39,787 bases of DNA from Ectothiorhodospira shaposhnikovii (GTDB taxonomy: Bacteria > Pseudomonadota > Gammaproteobacteria > Ectothiorhodospirales > Ectothiorhodospiraceae): NCBI RefSeq assembly GCF_016584105.1, contig NZ_NRSM01000030.1:1-39787 (forward strand), in the 5' to 3' direction. Below are positions 14,609-23,189 of this stretch, in pieces. The stretch's first letter is position 1. The number at the start of each line of letters is the position of its first letter. A model generated the notes under the pieces. That model ran no database searches, had not been told where the DNA came from, and saw only the letters and a program-made list of their open reading frames with translations. The position numbers and the translations under genes are program-made.

Positions 14609-15793
14609 ATGGCTGAATCCATTGTCATCGTCGATGCGGCACGCACCCCGGTCGGTACCTTCAACGGCTCTCTGTCACAGATTCCGGCCTCGACTCTGGG
14701 GGCCATGGTCATGAAGGCGTTGCTGGCCCGTACCGGCCTGTCTCCCGAGCAGGTGGACGAGATCATCCTGGGGCAGGTGCTGCAGGCGGGGGTGGGCCAG
14801 AATGCCGCCCGTCAGGCCGCCGTGGAGGCCGGCATCCCTTATTCTTCTCCGGCCATGACCATCAACAAGGTCTGCGGCAGTGGTCTCAAGGCCGTTCACC
14901 TGGCCTGGCAGTCGGTCCTGTGCGGTGATTCCAATGTGGTGATCGCCGGTGGTCAGGAGAACATGAGCGCCTCTCCCCATGTCCTGCCCGGTTCCCGCCA
15001 GGGGACCAAGATGGGTGACTGGAAGATGGTGGACACCATGATCAAGGATGGCCTGTGGTGCGCCTTCAACGATTACCACATGGGTACTACCGCCGAGAAC
15101 ATCGCCGGCGAGTTCAGGATCAGCCGGGAAGAGCAGGATGCCTTTGCCGCCCAGTCCCAGCAGCGGGCCGAGGCCGCCCAGAAGGCGGGTCATTTCAAGG
15201 ACGAGATCGTGCCGGTGGAAGTGTCCCTCAGGAAAGGGGAGGTCAAGGTTTTCGATACGGACGAGTTTCCTCGTCATGGCACCACGGCGGAAGGCCTGGC
15301 CAGACTGCGCCCGGCATTCAGCCGGGACGGCACCGTGACCGCGGGCAATGCCTCCGGCATCAATGATGGTGCCGCTGCCGTGGTGGTCATGCGTGAATCC
15401 ATGGCCAGCGAGCTGGGTCTCAACCCGCTGGCCCGCATCGTCTCTTTCGCCGCCGCCGGCGTGGACCCGGCGATCATGGGTACCGGCCCCATCCCCGCTA
15501 CCGTCAAGTGCCTGGAAAAGGCCGGCTGGCGGCCCGCCGATCTGGACATGGTGGAGGCCAACGAGGCCTTTGCCGCCCAGGCCATCGCCGTCAACAAGCA
15601 GCTGGGTTGGGACCTGTCCAAGGTGAACGTGAGCGGCGGCGCCATCGCCATCGGCCATCCCATCGGTGCCTCGGGCGCCCGGGTGCTGGTGACGTTGCTG
15701 CACGGCATGAAACGCACCGGTGCCAGGCGAGGCCTGGCAACCCTGTGCATCGGTGGCGGTCAGGGTGTGGCCCTGGCGGTCGAGGCTGTCTGA
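14609..15793 (+). CDS. phaA: acetyl-CoA acetyltransferase (beta-ketothiolase)
   Basis: 394 residues, standard for biosynthetic thiolase. Condenses two acetyl-CoA to acetoacetyl-CoA, the first step of PHB synthesis. The acyl-accepting Cys89 sits in [30 protein letters not shown] is the second signature; the catalytic His is in [16 protein letters not shown] (about 349) and the base Cys in LCIGGGQG (about 379). [11 protein letters not shown] is present. A strong ribosome binding site (AGGAGG) lies seven bases upstream. First gene of phaA-phaR-phaP-phaB. Confidence 0.98.
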   Translation: MAESIVIVDAARTPVGTFNGSLSQIPASTLGAMVMKALLARTGLSPEQVDEIILGQVLQAGVGQNAARQAAVEAGIPYSSPAMTINKVCGSGLKAVHLAWQSVLCGDSNVVIAGGQENMSASPHVLPGSRQGTKMGDWKMVDTMIKDGLWCAFNDYHMGTTAENIAGEFRISREEQDAFAAQSQQRAEAAQKAGHFKDEIVPVEVSLRKGEVKVFDTDEFPRHGTTAEGLARLRPAFSRDGTVTAGNASGINDGAAAVVVMRESMASELGLNPLARIVSFAAAGVDPAIMGTGPIPATVKCLEKAGWRPADLDMVEANEAFAAQAIAVNKQLGWDLSKVNVSGGAIAIGHPIGASGARVLVTLLHGMKRTGARRGLATLCIGGGQGVALAVEAV

Positions 15794-15810
15794 GTGCCGT
15801 GATGCCCCGG

Positions 15811-15848
15811 ACCGGATCCGCGGGGGCCTTCCCCGGGATCCGGTTCTT
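15811..15848 (+). terminator. hairpin after phaA, possible attenuator or terminator
   Basis: Inverted repeat ACCGGATCC(GC)GGGG / CCCC(G)GGATCCGGT followed by TCTT. Very stable stem, but the T tract is short; it may be a terminator that leaves some read-through into phaR or a processing site. Confidence 0.5.
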
Positions 15849-15881
15849 GCCATGCACTTGCAATGATGTAGGGAGAAGCGG

Positions 15882-16445
15882 GTGAACGAACCGCGGATAG
15901 TGAAGAAGTACCCCAATCGGCGACTCTACGATACCGAGGAGAGCCGTTATGTGACACTGGCCGATGTGCAGCAGCTGGTGCGCCGCGGGATCAACGTGAA
16001 GGTGGTGGACAGCCAGTCGGGGAAGGACATCACCCGGGGTATCCTGATTCAGATCATCACCGAGCAGGAAACGGCCGGGGAGCCGCTCTTCACCACCGAG
16101 ATGCTGGTGCGTTTCATCCGCTTCTACGATGAAGCGGTCCACGAGGCCTTTTCCGGCTATCTGGACCAGAGTCTCAGGTTTTTTGCCGATCAGCAGCGGG
16201 ACTTCAATGACCGCATGCGCGATGTGCTGGGTGGGCGGGCCACCTGGGACATTACGGAGATGACCCGCCGCAACCTGGAGTTCTGGAAGGGCATGCAGGA
16301 TCAGTTCTTCAAGGCCGCGGTCTTTCCGGGATCAGGCCAGGACGCGAAGAAGGAGTCGGGCGGGGCGGTGGAAGACAGGCCCGATGAAAATTCAGGCACA
16401 GACGTTCTGGAAGGGAAAGGCAAGACGGGTAAAAAGCCGAAATAG
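15882..16445 (+). CDS. phaR: polyhydroxyalkanoate synthesis repressor PhaR
   Basis: 187 residues with a GTG start preceded by GGGAGAAG. The N-terminal DNA-binding domain (about 4-65) has the family signature VKKYPNRRLYDTEESRYVTLADV and VVDSQSGKDITRGILIQII; a second conserved segment is EMLVRFIRFYDEAVHEAFSGYLDQS. In the known systems PhaR binds both phasin-promoter DNA and PHB granules; when granules appear it is titrated away and phaP is induced. The C-terminal 45 residues are polar and low-complexity (DAKKESGGAVEDRPDENSG...). It sits between phaA and phaP. Confidence 0.96.
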   Translation: MNEPRIVKKYPNRRLYDTEESRYVTLADVQQLVRRGINVKVVDSQSGKDITRGILIQIITEQETAGEPLFTTEMLVRFIRFYDEAVHEAFSGYLDQSLRFFADQQRDFNDRMRDVLGGRATWDITEMTRRNLEFWKGMQDQFFKAAVFPGSGQDAKKESGGAVEDRPDENSGTDVLEGKGKTGKKPK

Positions 16446-16507
16446 GGTGCTTGCGCCCCGTGGGCTGGGAGGTGGCCGGGCTTTTGTCTCAAAACGGCCC
16501 GGCTGGC

Positions 16508-16546
16508 TTGACGATGATTCTGGTTAAGGTTATATGTTGCGCTGCA
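16508..16546 (+). promoter_or_regulatory. phaP promoter with overlapping candidate PhaR operator
   Basis: A sigma70-type promoter TTGACG (16508-16513), 17-base spacer, TATATG (16531-16536). Immediately after the -10 lies GTTGCGCTGCA (16536-16546), within a TGC-rich partial palindrome continuing to GCATTC. A repressor bound here would cover the start of transcription. The same GTTGC-N3-GCA pattern occurs before phaE in the same orientation relative to the gene. Confidence 0.6.
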
Positions 16547-16607
16547 GCATTCGTGGTGGCAAGTCTGCTGCTGTGCCCATATCAACCTTATCCAGGAGAA
16601 TGAACCC

Positions 16608-16979
16608 GTGAATGACATGATCGAACTTTTCAACAAGGCCAATCAGTCCAGTTTCGATACCTTCCGCAAGTTGAGCGATATCAACCAGCAGGTCTTTCAG
16701 AAGCTGGTGGAGCAGCAACTGGACTTGACCACGGACTTGGTGAATGTGAGCATGAAGCACCTTGAGCAGGTGGGCAAGGCCAAAGGCTATCAGGAACTCG
16801 TGACCCTGCAGGCGGACCTGCTGCGTGATTGCGGCCAGAAGATGGTTGCCACTTGCAAGAACGGGAACGAGATCCTCAATGACGCCCGTAATTCCATGAC
16901 CCGGTTGATGGATGACTCCGTTAAAGTGGCGGAAGAAACCGTCAAGCACGTAAGCGCTGTCGCCAAGAAGGCTGCCTGA
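16608..16979 (+). CDS. phaP: phasin (PHB granule-associated protein)
   Basis: 123 residues, GTG start with AGGAGA nine bases upstream. Phasin-family protein that coats PHB granules and controls their number and size. Almost entirely amphipathic helix: NDMIELFNKANQSSFDTFRKLSDINQQVFQKLVEQQLDL, then TDLVNVSMKHLEQVGKAKGYQELVTLQADLL, typical of Phasin_2 proteins, and a Lys/Ala-rich end (KHVSAVAKKAA). The context (own promoter with a putative PhaR operator, phaR before and phaB after) fits induction when polymer forms. Confidence 0.93.
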   Translation: MNDMIELFNKANQSSFDTFRKLSDINQQVFQKLVEQQLDLTTDLVNVSMKHLEQVGKAKGYQELVTLQADLLRDCGQKMVATCKNGNEILNDARNSMTRLMDDSVKVAEETVKHVSAVAKKAA

Positions 16980-17030
16980 TTTCATTTTGGACAGTCTTCA
17001 AGGCCAGTCAAGAAACAAGGAGCCCGAATA

Positions 17031-17777
17031 GTGACCAAGCGAGTAGCGTTAGTGACCGGCGGTACCGGTGGAATCGGCACCGAGATCTGCAAGAAGCTGG
17101 CCCGTCAGGGGCATGTGGTCGTGGCCAATTATCTGCCCGCGCTGCAATCCCAGGCCGAGGCCTGGCAGCAGCAGATGAAGGCCGAGGGCCTGGACATGCA
17201 CATTGCCGCTGGTGATGTGTCCTCGTTCCAGTCCTGTGCCGACATGGTCCAGGAGATCGAATCCCGCGTGGGGCCCATCGACATTCTGGTCAACTGTGCC
17301 GGTATCACCAAAGACAAGACGCTGCGCAAGATGACCGAAGATCAGTGGCGGGATGTCATCAACATCAATCTGAACAGCGTGTTCAACGTCACCCGTCACG
17401 TGGTGGAAGGTATGACCTCCCGCGGTTTTGGTCGTATCGTCAATATCTCCTCCGTCAACGGTCAGAAGGGTCAGTTCGGCCAGGCCAATTATTCCGCTGC
17501 CAAGGCCGGCATGCATGGCTTCACCATGGCAGTGGCCCAGGAAACGGCCGCCAAGGGTGTCACCGTCAACACGGTGTCTCCCGGCTACACCGCCACGGCC
17601 ATGACCGACGCCATGCCCGAAGATGTGCGCAACGCCATCGTGGCTCAGATTCCGGCCGGTCGCATGGGTACCACGGCGGATATCGCCTTCGCCGTAGCCA
17701 TGCTCTGCGACGACGGGGCGGGGTATATCACCGGAGCCAACATCCCGGTGAATGGTGGTCTGTTCACCTCCTTCTGA
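17031..17777 (+). CDS. phaB: acetoacetyl-CoA reductase
   Basis: 248 residues, GTG start with AAGGAG about ten bases upstream. Short-chain dehydrogenase that reduces acetoacetyl-CoA to (R)-3-hydroxybutyryl-CoA with NADPH, the PHB monomer. Rossmann motif GGTGGIG (10-16), NAG motif as NCAGITKDKT, catalytic Asn/Ser/Tyr/Lys in INLNSVF, NISSVNG and YSAAKAG (Tyr about 153, Lys about 157), PGYTATAMT after it. GQKGQFGQANYSAAKAGMHGF is characteristic of PhaB rather than FabG. Last gene of the cluster, followed by a strong hairpin. Confidence 0.97.
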   Translation: MTKRVALVTGGTGGIGTEICKKLARQGHVVVANYLPALQSQAEAWQQQMKAEGLDMHIAAGDVSSFQSCADMVQEIESRVGPIDILVNCAGITKDKTLRKMTEDQWRDVININLNSVFNVTRHVVEGMTSRGFGRIVNISSVNGQKGQFGQANYSAAKAGMHGFTMAVAQETAAKGVTVNTVSPGYTATAMTDAMPEDVRNAIVAQIPAGRMGTTADIAFAVAMLCDDGAGYITGANIPVNGGLFTSF

Positions 17778-17812
17778 AGAACTTGTTTCCCGCATTTGCA
17801 GAAACTTGTGCC

Positions 17813-17850
17813 GCGAACGGGCCCTGATACCGGGGCCCGTTCGCAGTCTT
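17813..17850 (+). terminator. terminator after phaB
   Basis: Perfect 12-base arms GCGAACGGGCCC / GGGCCCGTTCGC around a short loop, followed by AGTCTTTGGCTTATTTTG, a broken T-rich tail. Ends the phaA-R-P-B cluster. Confidence 0.8.
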
Positions 17851-17879
17851 TGGCTTATTTTGTGAAGCGTGATGGGTTT

Positions 17880-18201
17880 CACAAAAAAGTGAAGGTGATG
17901 TGGTAAATATGTATTCCCAATCCTTGATTTGATGATATTTATTCGCGTCAGCGCTTATCTGATGCTATTCTCCTTCGTGTTTTGGGGTTGAGCGGAAACG
18001 CCGTGAGCGTGGTTTCCGCCCTGTCTGGCGGGCGTCGTGAGATCGCCCGCAAAGGGGAGTCGGCGCCGCCGATGTCTCCAGCGCTTTGACCGTCCGGGAT
18101 TTTCCGGTGTGACCGGAATTGTCCCTGCGCCCGATACATGCGTGCCGTCAGAAGCCGGCGGGACAAGGGCAAGGCATTGTGAGCAAATTACGGGGGCATC
18201 T
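17880..18201 (+). promoter_or_regulatory. AT-rich promoter and structured leader of the M23 peptidase gene
   Basis: First part (about 17880-17980) is AT-rich with a candidate extended -10 TGCTATTCT (about 17962-17970). The next 200 bases are rich in stem-loops: GCGGAAAC/GTTTCCGC (17992-18019), GCGGGCGTC-GTGA-GATCGCCCGC (18028-18050, a GNRA-type loop), GGAG.CGGC/GCCG..CTCC (18056-18079) and TTCCGGT-GTG-ACCGGAA (18102-18118). Both first hairpins carry a GTGA loop. No known riboswitch consensus was recognised. Confidence 0.45.
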
Positions 18202-19692
18202 ATGCCGTTTTCAAGACCAAGCTTTTCGATGGTGATGGGAATCTTTGCTGTTTTCCTGATCATCACCGCTTTGTTTCCCAAGATTCTTTCCGGTTTCGGT
18301 GGCGATGCCTCCCCATCCGCAGCCCTTTCTCAACCCCTGGATATCCCCGCCAACCCGTCGGCCGAAGGAGGGGGTGCTTCGCTGACGGTCGCCGAGCCCA
18401 AGGAGCGGCGCCGGATTGCGACGGCTTCAGCCGCCGAGGGAGGGCAGGGTGATTTGCAGCGGGTCGCCTTCATGTCTCAGGAACGTCTGGCTCCTGCGCT
18501 CGGGCCGGATGAAAACCCGACCTCCTATGAGTCCTTCAGCCTGGGTGACGACGAGGAAGTTGCCAAGGCATCCGACTGGTTCGAGTACACCATCGCTCGT
18601 GGCGATCGTCTTTCCTCTCTCTGGGTGGGTGACTGGGGATTGCCCCTGGCCACGCTTTATCGTTTGCTGGGAGACGCCGAAAATGCCCGCGTGCTCAATC
18701 GTCTCAGCGTGGGGCAGCAGGTGGAGTGGCAGACCGATGACGAGGGTTATCTGACCCGTCTGCGTATCTGGACCGAGCGCGGCAAGGGTGTGGAATGGGA
18801 ACGTGTCCCGGATGGCTGGGATTTTGAGCGTCGCGAAGTGCAGAACAGTCGTGAAATCACCCATATGGTGATCACGGCCAGGGTCGAGGGCAGTATTTCT
18901 TCCGCCCTGGCCGGCAGGGAGGAACTCTCCGGCCGCGCGGCCGCCGCCCTGGCGGTGCTGCTGGACCGCCATCTACCGGTACGCATGCATGCCCGTAGCG
19001 GGGATGTTTTCTCCCTGCTGGTGGAGCAGGAAACCCTGGCCGGTGATGATGAGCCTATCGAACTGCGGTTGCTGGCCTTTGACTACCAGGGTGCACAGTT
19101 GAACATCAGTGCCGCCCGATATGTGGACGGGCGTTTCTATACCCCAGAGGGGCACAGCCTGCTGCCGCCCTTTGATCGGCGTCCTTTCGCCGGCACCTAC
19201 CGCATCAGTTCGCCTTTTGATCTGAGACGCCGGCATCCGGTGACCGGCACGGTTGCTCCCCATCATGGCACCGATTTCGCCATGCCCATCGGTACGCCCA
19301 TTGTGGCTCCCGCCAATGGCCGGGTCGTGCGCGTGGACGAGCATCCCTATGCCGGCCGTTTCCTGGTGATCGAGCACGGTCAGGGTTATACCACCCGCTA
19401 TCTGCACCTGAGTCGTGCCCTGGTGCGCCCGGGGCAGGCGGTGGAGCGGGGGCAGCGCATTGCCCTGTCCGGCAACACCGGCCGCAGCACCGGTCCCCAT
19501 CTGCACTATGAACTGCATGTGAATGGTCGTCCCGTTGATGCCATGCGGGCTGAGCTACCCCGCAGTGAGCGCCTGACCGGTGAGGATCTCCGCCGGTTCC
19601 AGAAGGTGAGCAGCGCCCTGCTGGCAGAGGTGAAGGGGCCGCGTCAGTCCCGTCAGGTGGCGATGCTGCCGTATTCCGAAATGGCCATGTGA
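18202..19692 (+). CDS. mepM: M23-family murein DD-endopeptidase (MepM-like)
   Basis: 496 residues from ATG 18202 (an in-frame upstream frame to 18037 runs through the structured leader and is unlikely to be translated). N-terminal membrane anchor at about 9-27 (SMVMGIFAVFLIITALF), a polar linker, an OapA/LysM-like domain (about 125-200, starting WFEYTIARGDRLSSLW), the Csd3-type middle domain, then the zinc peptidase domain: HxxxD in HHGTDF (His355, Asp358 region), NGRVVRVDEHPYAGRFLVIEHG, YLHLSR and the HLHYELH metal motif (433-439). Such enzymes cut D-Ala-mDAP cross-links in periplasmic peptidoglycan to allow growth. All metal ligands are present, so it should be active. Confidence 0.94.
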   Translation: MPFSRPSFSMVMGIFAVFLIITALFPKILSGFGGDASPSAALSQPLDIPANPSAEGGGASLTVAEPKERRRIATASAAEGGQGDLQRVAFMSQERLAPALGPDENPTSYESFSLGDDEEVAKASDWFEYTIARGDRLSSLWVGDWGLPLATLYRLLGDAENARVLNRLSVGQQVEWQTDDEGYLTRLRIWTERGKGVEWERVPDGWDFERREVQNSREITHMVITARVEGSISSALAGREELSGRAAAALAVLLDRHLPVRMHARSGDVFSLLVEQETLAGDDEPIELRLLAFDYQGAQLNISAARYVDGRFYTPEGHSLLPPFDRRPFAGTYRISSPFDLRRRHPVTGTVAPHHGTDFAMPIGTPIVAPANGRVVRVDEHPYAGRFLVIEHGQGYTTRYLHLSRALVRPGQAVERGQRIALSGNTGRSTGPHLHYELHVNGRPVDAMRAELPRSERLTGEDLRRFQKVSSALLAEVKGPRQSRQVAMLPYSEMAM

Positions 19693-19700
19693 ATCGTGGC

Positions 19701-19747
19701 CTGAAGCCGTCGGACGGGCGCAGCCCGTCCAGGGCGTCGGCTTCATC
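19701..19747 (+). terminator. nested hairpin after mepM
   Basis: Outer arms GAAGCCG / CGGCTTC enclose an inner perfect stem GGACGGGC-GCA-GCCCGTCC. No T tract follows, so it is a weak terminator candidate or a processing structure; a -10-like TATGAT (19775-19780) for pcnB lies just downstream. Confidence 0.4.
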
Positions 19748-19810
19748 AAGGTCCTCATACCCATGCGAAGCTGCTATGATAGCGCCCACAACAAGCAGCA
19801 TAAGACATGC

Positions 19811-21163
19811 GTGTCCAACGAACTCAACCCACTCAAACCTGAATCCGGTGCCGGTGCTCCCCGCATCTATACCCGCGCAGAGCATGGTATTTCCCGCGCC
19901 AATATCAGCGAGCACGCCCTCAAGGTCCTCTATCGCCTGAAGGACGCAGGCTTTCGCGCCTGTCTGGTCGGTGGTGGCGTCAGGGATCTGCTGCTGGGGC
20001 GTGAGCCCAAGGACTTCGATGTGGCCACGGACGCCCATCCGGAAGAGGTCAGAAGCCTGTTCCGGAATTGCCGGCTGATAGGACGGCGTTTCCGCTTGGC
20101 CCATGTGTTTTTCGGGCCGGAGATCATTGAAGTCGCCACCTTCCGCGCCCCCCATGACAGTTTTGTCGATGACGGAGATGCCGACGGTGCCGCCGAGGCA
20201 CTGATCGAGGACGGCCGCATCATCCGGGACAATGTCTACGGCACCATCGAGCAGGATGCCTGGCGCCGGGATTTTTCCATCAATGCCCTTTATTACGATA
20301 TCCGGGATTTCTCGGTGGTGGATTACACCGGTGGCATGGACGATCTCAAGCAGGGTGTGTTGCGGTTGATCGGTGATCCCGAGATACGCTATCGGGAAGA
20401 CCCCGTGCGCATGTTGCGTGCCGTCCGTTTCGCCACCAAGCTGGGTTTTCGCCTGGACGAGGCCACGGAGTCCTGTCTGTCCCGCCTGGGCGACCTGTTG
20501 CTGGATGTGCCGCCGGCGCGCCTGTTCGACGAGGTAATCAAGCTTTTCCATGCCGGTTGCGGGCTGCAGACCTTCGAGGCATTGCGGCATCACGATCTGT
20601 TCGGACGCATGTTCCCGTTGACGGAAGAGGCCCTTTCCCATGAAGAGGAAGGTTTTCCCATCACCTTCGTGGCCAACGCCTTGCGCAATACGGATGAGCG
20701 CATCCAGTCCGGCAAGGGTGTGAATCCGTCTTTCCTCTATGCGGTACTGTTATGGGAGCCGGTACGCCATGCCGCGCGCCGCTTCATGGAGGAAGGTGAG
20801 GCCGAACTGCCGGCCCTGCAGCATGCTGGCGGGGTGATTCTGTCCCGGCAGGCCCGGCATATCCTGATTCCCAAGCGTTTCGCCTTGCCGATGCGGGAAA
20901 TATGGGAGCTGCAACCCCGTTTCGAGCAACGCCGCGGGGCCCGTGCCCTGCGCCTGCTGACCCACCCCCGTTTCCGTGCGGCCTACGATTTTTACTGTCT
21001 GCGGGCCCGTTCCGGGGAAGCCCTTGCCGAAGGTTGCGAGTGGTGGACCCGGTTGCAGGAAGTGGACGAAGCCGAGCAACGCCGGATGGTGGAGGTCTCG
21101 GGAAAAAAGCCCCGCTCCCGTCGGCGCCGTCGCTCACGCAGCAAGTCATCCGGCAACGCCTGA
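19811..21163 (+). CDS. pcnB: poly(A) polymerase I
   Basis: 450 residues from GTG 19811, or 466 from ATG 19763. The later start is preferred because a TATGAT -10 element sits at 19775-19780, which would put the transcript start after 19763; neither has a strong ribosome binding site. PcnB adds 3' poly(A) tails that mark RNA for decay. Head domain: ISRANISEHALKVLYRLKDAGF, LVGGGVRDLLLGREPKDFDVATDA (nucleotidyltransferase motif with Asp pair), RNCRLIGRRFRLAHV, RDFSINALYYD. Then RYREDPVRMLRAVRFATKLGF and the C-terminal arm. The tail KKPRSRRRRRSRSKSSGNA is a strongly basic RNA-binding extension as in other PcnB. folK follows after four bases. Confidence 0.95.
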   Translation: MSNELNPLKPESGAGAPRIYTRAEHGISRANISEHALKVLYRLKDAGFRACLVGGGVRDLLLGREPKDFDVATDAHPEEVRSLFRNCRLIGRRFRLAHVFFGPEIIEVATFRAPHDSFVDDGDADGAAEALIEDGRIIRDNVYGTIEQDAWRRDFSINALYYDIRDFSVVDYTGGMDDLKQGVLRLIGDPEIRYREDPVRMLRAVRFATKLGFRLDEATESCLSRLGDLLLDVPPARLFDEVIKLFHAGCGLQTFEALRHHDLFGRMFPLTEEALSHEEEGFPITFVANALRNTDERIQSGKGVNPSFLYAVLLWEPVRHAARRFMEEGEAELPALQHAGGVILSRQARHILIPKRFALPMREIWELQPRFEQRRGARALRLLTHPRFRAAYDFYCLRARSGEALAEGCEWWTRLQEVDEAEQRRMVEVSGKKPRSRRRRRSRSKSSGNA

Positions 21164-21167
21164 CATC

Positions 21168-21668
21168 ATGACGCCTGTAATGGCCTATATCGGTATCGGC
21201 GCCAATCTGGGGGCGCCGCGGGCTCAGGTTCTTGGAGCCCTTGAGGCCATGGCGGCATTGCCCGAGAGCCGCCTGCTGCGCCAGTCCTCACTTTATGGCA
21301 GCCCACCCATGGGGCCGGCGGATCAGCCGGACTACATCAATGCCGTGGCCCAGCTGGAAACCCGGCTTACCCCGATGGTCCTGCTGCAATCCTTGCTGGA
21401 ACTGGAACGTCGATGTGGCCGTGTTCGTCAGGGGGAGCGCTGGGGGCCCCGGACCCTGGATCTGGATATCCTGCTCTACGGCACCCAGGTCATTCAGACC
21501 GCACATTTGACGGTACCCCATCCCGGGATACAGCAGCGGTCCTTTGTCCTGTATCCTCTGGCGGAGATAGCCCCTGATCTCTGGATCCCCGGGCTGGGGG
21601 GGGTGGAGGATCTGGTGGCCCAGTGCCCTCGGTCCGGCCTGCAAAGACTGCTGGAAGAGCCTGCATGA
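21168..21668 (+). CDS. folK: HPPK, 2-amino-4-hydroxy-6-hydroxymethyldihydropteridine pyrophosphokinase
   Basis: 166 residues from ATG 21168 (Met5 at 21180 is an alternative). Transfers pyrophosphate from ATP to hydroxymethyl-dihydropterin in folate synthesis. Motifs: YIGIGANLGAPRAQV near the start, SSLYGSPPMGPADQPDYINAVAQLET, LELERRCGRVRQGERWGPRTLDLDIL with the two metal-binding aspartates (DLD), and VPHPGIQQRSFVLYPLAEIAP. Four bases after pcnB, and its stop overlaps the next start by four bases (ATGA). The order pcnB-folK-(dNK)-panB-panC is common in gammaproteobacteria. Confidence 0.97.
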   Translation: MTPVMAYIGIGANLGAPRAQVLGALEAMAALPESRLLRQSSLYGSPPMGPADQPDYINAVAQLETRLTPMVLLQSLLELERRCGRVRQGERWGPRTLDLDILLYGTQVIQTAHLTVPHPGIQQRSFVLYPLAEIAPDLWIPGLGGVEDLVAQCPRSGLQRLLEEPA

Positions 21669-22318
21669 CTGAAACAGAACCGACTCATATTGCTGTCGAG
21701 GGGCCTGTGGGGGTGGGCAAGACCAGTCTGGCCCGGCGCCTGGCCGAGGCCGTCAATGGCGAGCTTGTGCTGGAATCCCCTGAAGATAATCCCTTTCTGG
21801 AGCGGTATTATCAGGATCCCCGTGGAACTGCCCTGCCGACCCAGCTCAGTTTTCTCATGCAGCGCCTGGATCTGTTGCGGAGCCTGGCCAGGCAGGAAGT
21901 GAGTCACCATCCGGTCCGGGTGGTGGATTTTCTCCTCGCCAAGGATGATCTGTTTGCCCAGGTGACCCTGGATTCGGACGAATACCGCCTCTACCGCCAG
22001 ATTTGCGACGAACTGGACAGGAATGTGCGCCCTCCGGACCTGGTGATCTATCTGCAGGCCCCGGTCGAGGTCCTGCGGGAGCGCATCGCTCAGCGAGGGC
22101 GTGGCTACGAGCGCATGATGGACAGCGTCTATCTGCAGCGCCTGAGTGATACCTATGCCAGTTTCTTCTATCATTATGCGGAGGCTCCGCTACTGATCGT
22201 CAACGCCGGCGAGATCGACTGGGTCAAGCGGGACGAGGATTTTCAGCAGCTGCTGGCGTTCATGCGCACGGTGCGGGCGGGGCGTCACTACTTCAACCCG
22301 TTGCCGTCCGCCATCTGA
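21665..22318 (+). CDS. deoxynucleoside kinase family protein
   Basis: 217 residues from ATG 21665, overlapping folK. P-loop kinase of the deoxynucleoside kinase family (dGK/dAK-like): Walker A GPVGVGKTSLA (13-23), DNPFLERYYQDP substrate block, VVDFLLAKDDLFAQ (the DRS/ERS-type segment, here without the usual Glu-Arg-Ser), LVIYLQAPVEVLRERIAQRGR (lid with arginines) and YLQRLSDTYASFF. It would phosphorylate deoxynucleosides for salvage. Sandwiched between folate and pantothenate genes and co-translated with folK. Substrate specificity cannot be told. Confidence 0.9.
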   Translation: MTETEPTHIAVEGPVGVGKTSLARRLAEAVNGELVLESPEDNPFLERYYQDPRGTALPTQLSFLMQRLDLLRSLARQEVSHHPVRVVDFLLAKDDLFAQVTLDSDEYRLYRQICDELDRNVRPPDLVIYLQAPVEVLRERIAQRGRGYERMMDSVYLQRLSDTYASFFYHYAEAPLLIVNAGEIDWVKRDEDFQQLLAFMRTVRAGRHYFNPLPSAI

Positions 22319-22371
22319 GCGGCGGGCGGTGTGACAGACCATCATTTTCATTCTGATAACCCGGATATAGC

Positions 22372-23187
22372 GTGAGCGTACACTCCCAGACAAAGCGGCT
22401 GACCCTGCGGGACTTGCAGGGTTTGTGCGACAGACAGGAACCCATTGCCAGCCTCACCGCCTATGACGCCACCCAGGCCCGCCTGATGGACGCGGCGGGC
22501 GTGGATCTGGTGCTGGTGGGGGATTCCCTGGGCATGGTGGTGCTGGGGCATGAAACCACGCTGCCGGTGACGATGGATGACATGATTTATCACACCCGGG
22601 CTGTTGCCCGGGGGCTGCGTCGTGCCTTGCTGATGGCCGACATGCCGTTCATGAGCTACGTGTCGGTGGATCAGGCCCTGCACAATGCCGCCCGTCTGAT
22701 GCAGGAAGGCGGGGCGCAGATGGTCAAGCTGGAGGGGGATGCCCAGCAGGTGGCGGTGGTCACCGCCATGTCCCATCACGGCATTCCGGTCTGTGCCCAC
22801 CTGGGGTTGCGCCCGCAGTCGGTGCACAAACTGGGAGGGTATCGGGTTCAGGGACGGGAGGCCGAGGCGGCACAGCGCATGATCAAGGATGCCATGGCCC
22901 TGCAGGAAGCGGGCGCCGACATGTTGCTGCTGGAGTGCGTGCCGTCCACCCTGGCGGCGGAGATCCGCGCCATGGCCCGGATTCCTGTCATCGGCATCGG
23001 TGCCGGTGCCCAGTGTGATGGGCAGATCCTGGTGGTGCAGGATATTCTGGGCATGACCGATCATGCACCCCGCTTTGCGAAAAACTTCCTCACCGGCCAG
23101 ACCGGCGTGCAGGCCGCCATGGCGGCCTTTGTGCAGGCGGTCAAGTCAGGCTCATTCCCCGCCGCGGAACACAGCTTCCTTTCCTGA
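22372..23187 (+). CDS. panB: 3-methyl-2-oxobutanoate hydroxymethyltransferase
   Basis: 271 residues with GTG start. Makes ketopantoate from 2-oxoisovalerate and methylene-tetrahydrofolate, first step of pantothenate synthesis. TIM-barrel signatures: SLTAYDATQARLMDAAGVDLVLVGDSLGMV (Mg-binding Asp), GHETTLPVTMDDMIYH, KLEGD, HLGLRPQSVHKLGGYRVQGR, LLECVP and the IGIGAGAQCDGQILVVQDILGM block. Followed two bases later by panC: a panB-panC operon. A good ribosome binding site before GTG is not obvious (GATATAGC). Confidence 0.98.
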   Translation: MSVHSQTKRLTLRDLQGLCDRQEPIASLTAYDATQARLMDAAGVDLVLVGDSLGMVVLGHETTLPVTMDDMIYHTRAVARGLRRALLMADMPFMSYVSVDQALHNAARLMQEGGAQMVKLEGDAQQVAVVTAMSHHGIPVCAHLGLRPQSVHKLGGYRVQGREAEAAQRMIKDAMALQEAGADMLLLECVPSTLAAEIRAMARIPVIGIGAGAQCDGQILVVQDILGMTDHAPRFAKNFLTGQTGVQAAMAAFVQAVKSGSFPAAEHSFLS

Positions 23188-23189
23188 CC

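Noticed and set aside
17980..18201. c-di-AMP, guanidine-II, TPP or cobalamin riboswitch
   Set aside because: None of the conserved boxes of these classes is visible in the leader; only generic stem-loops are.
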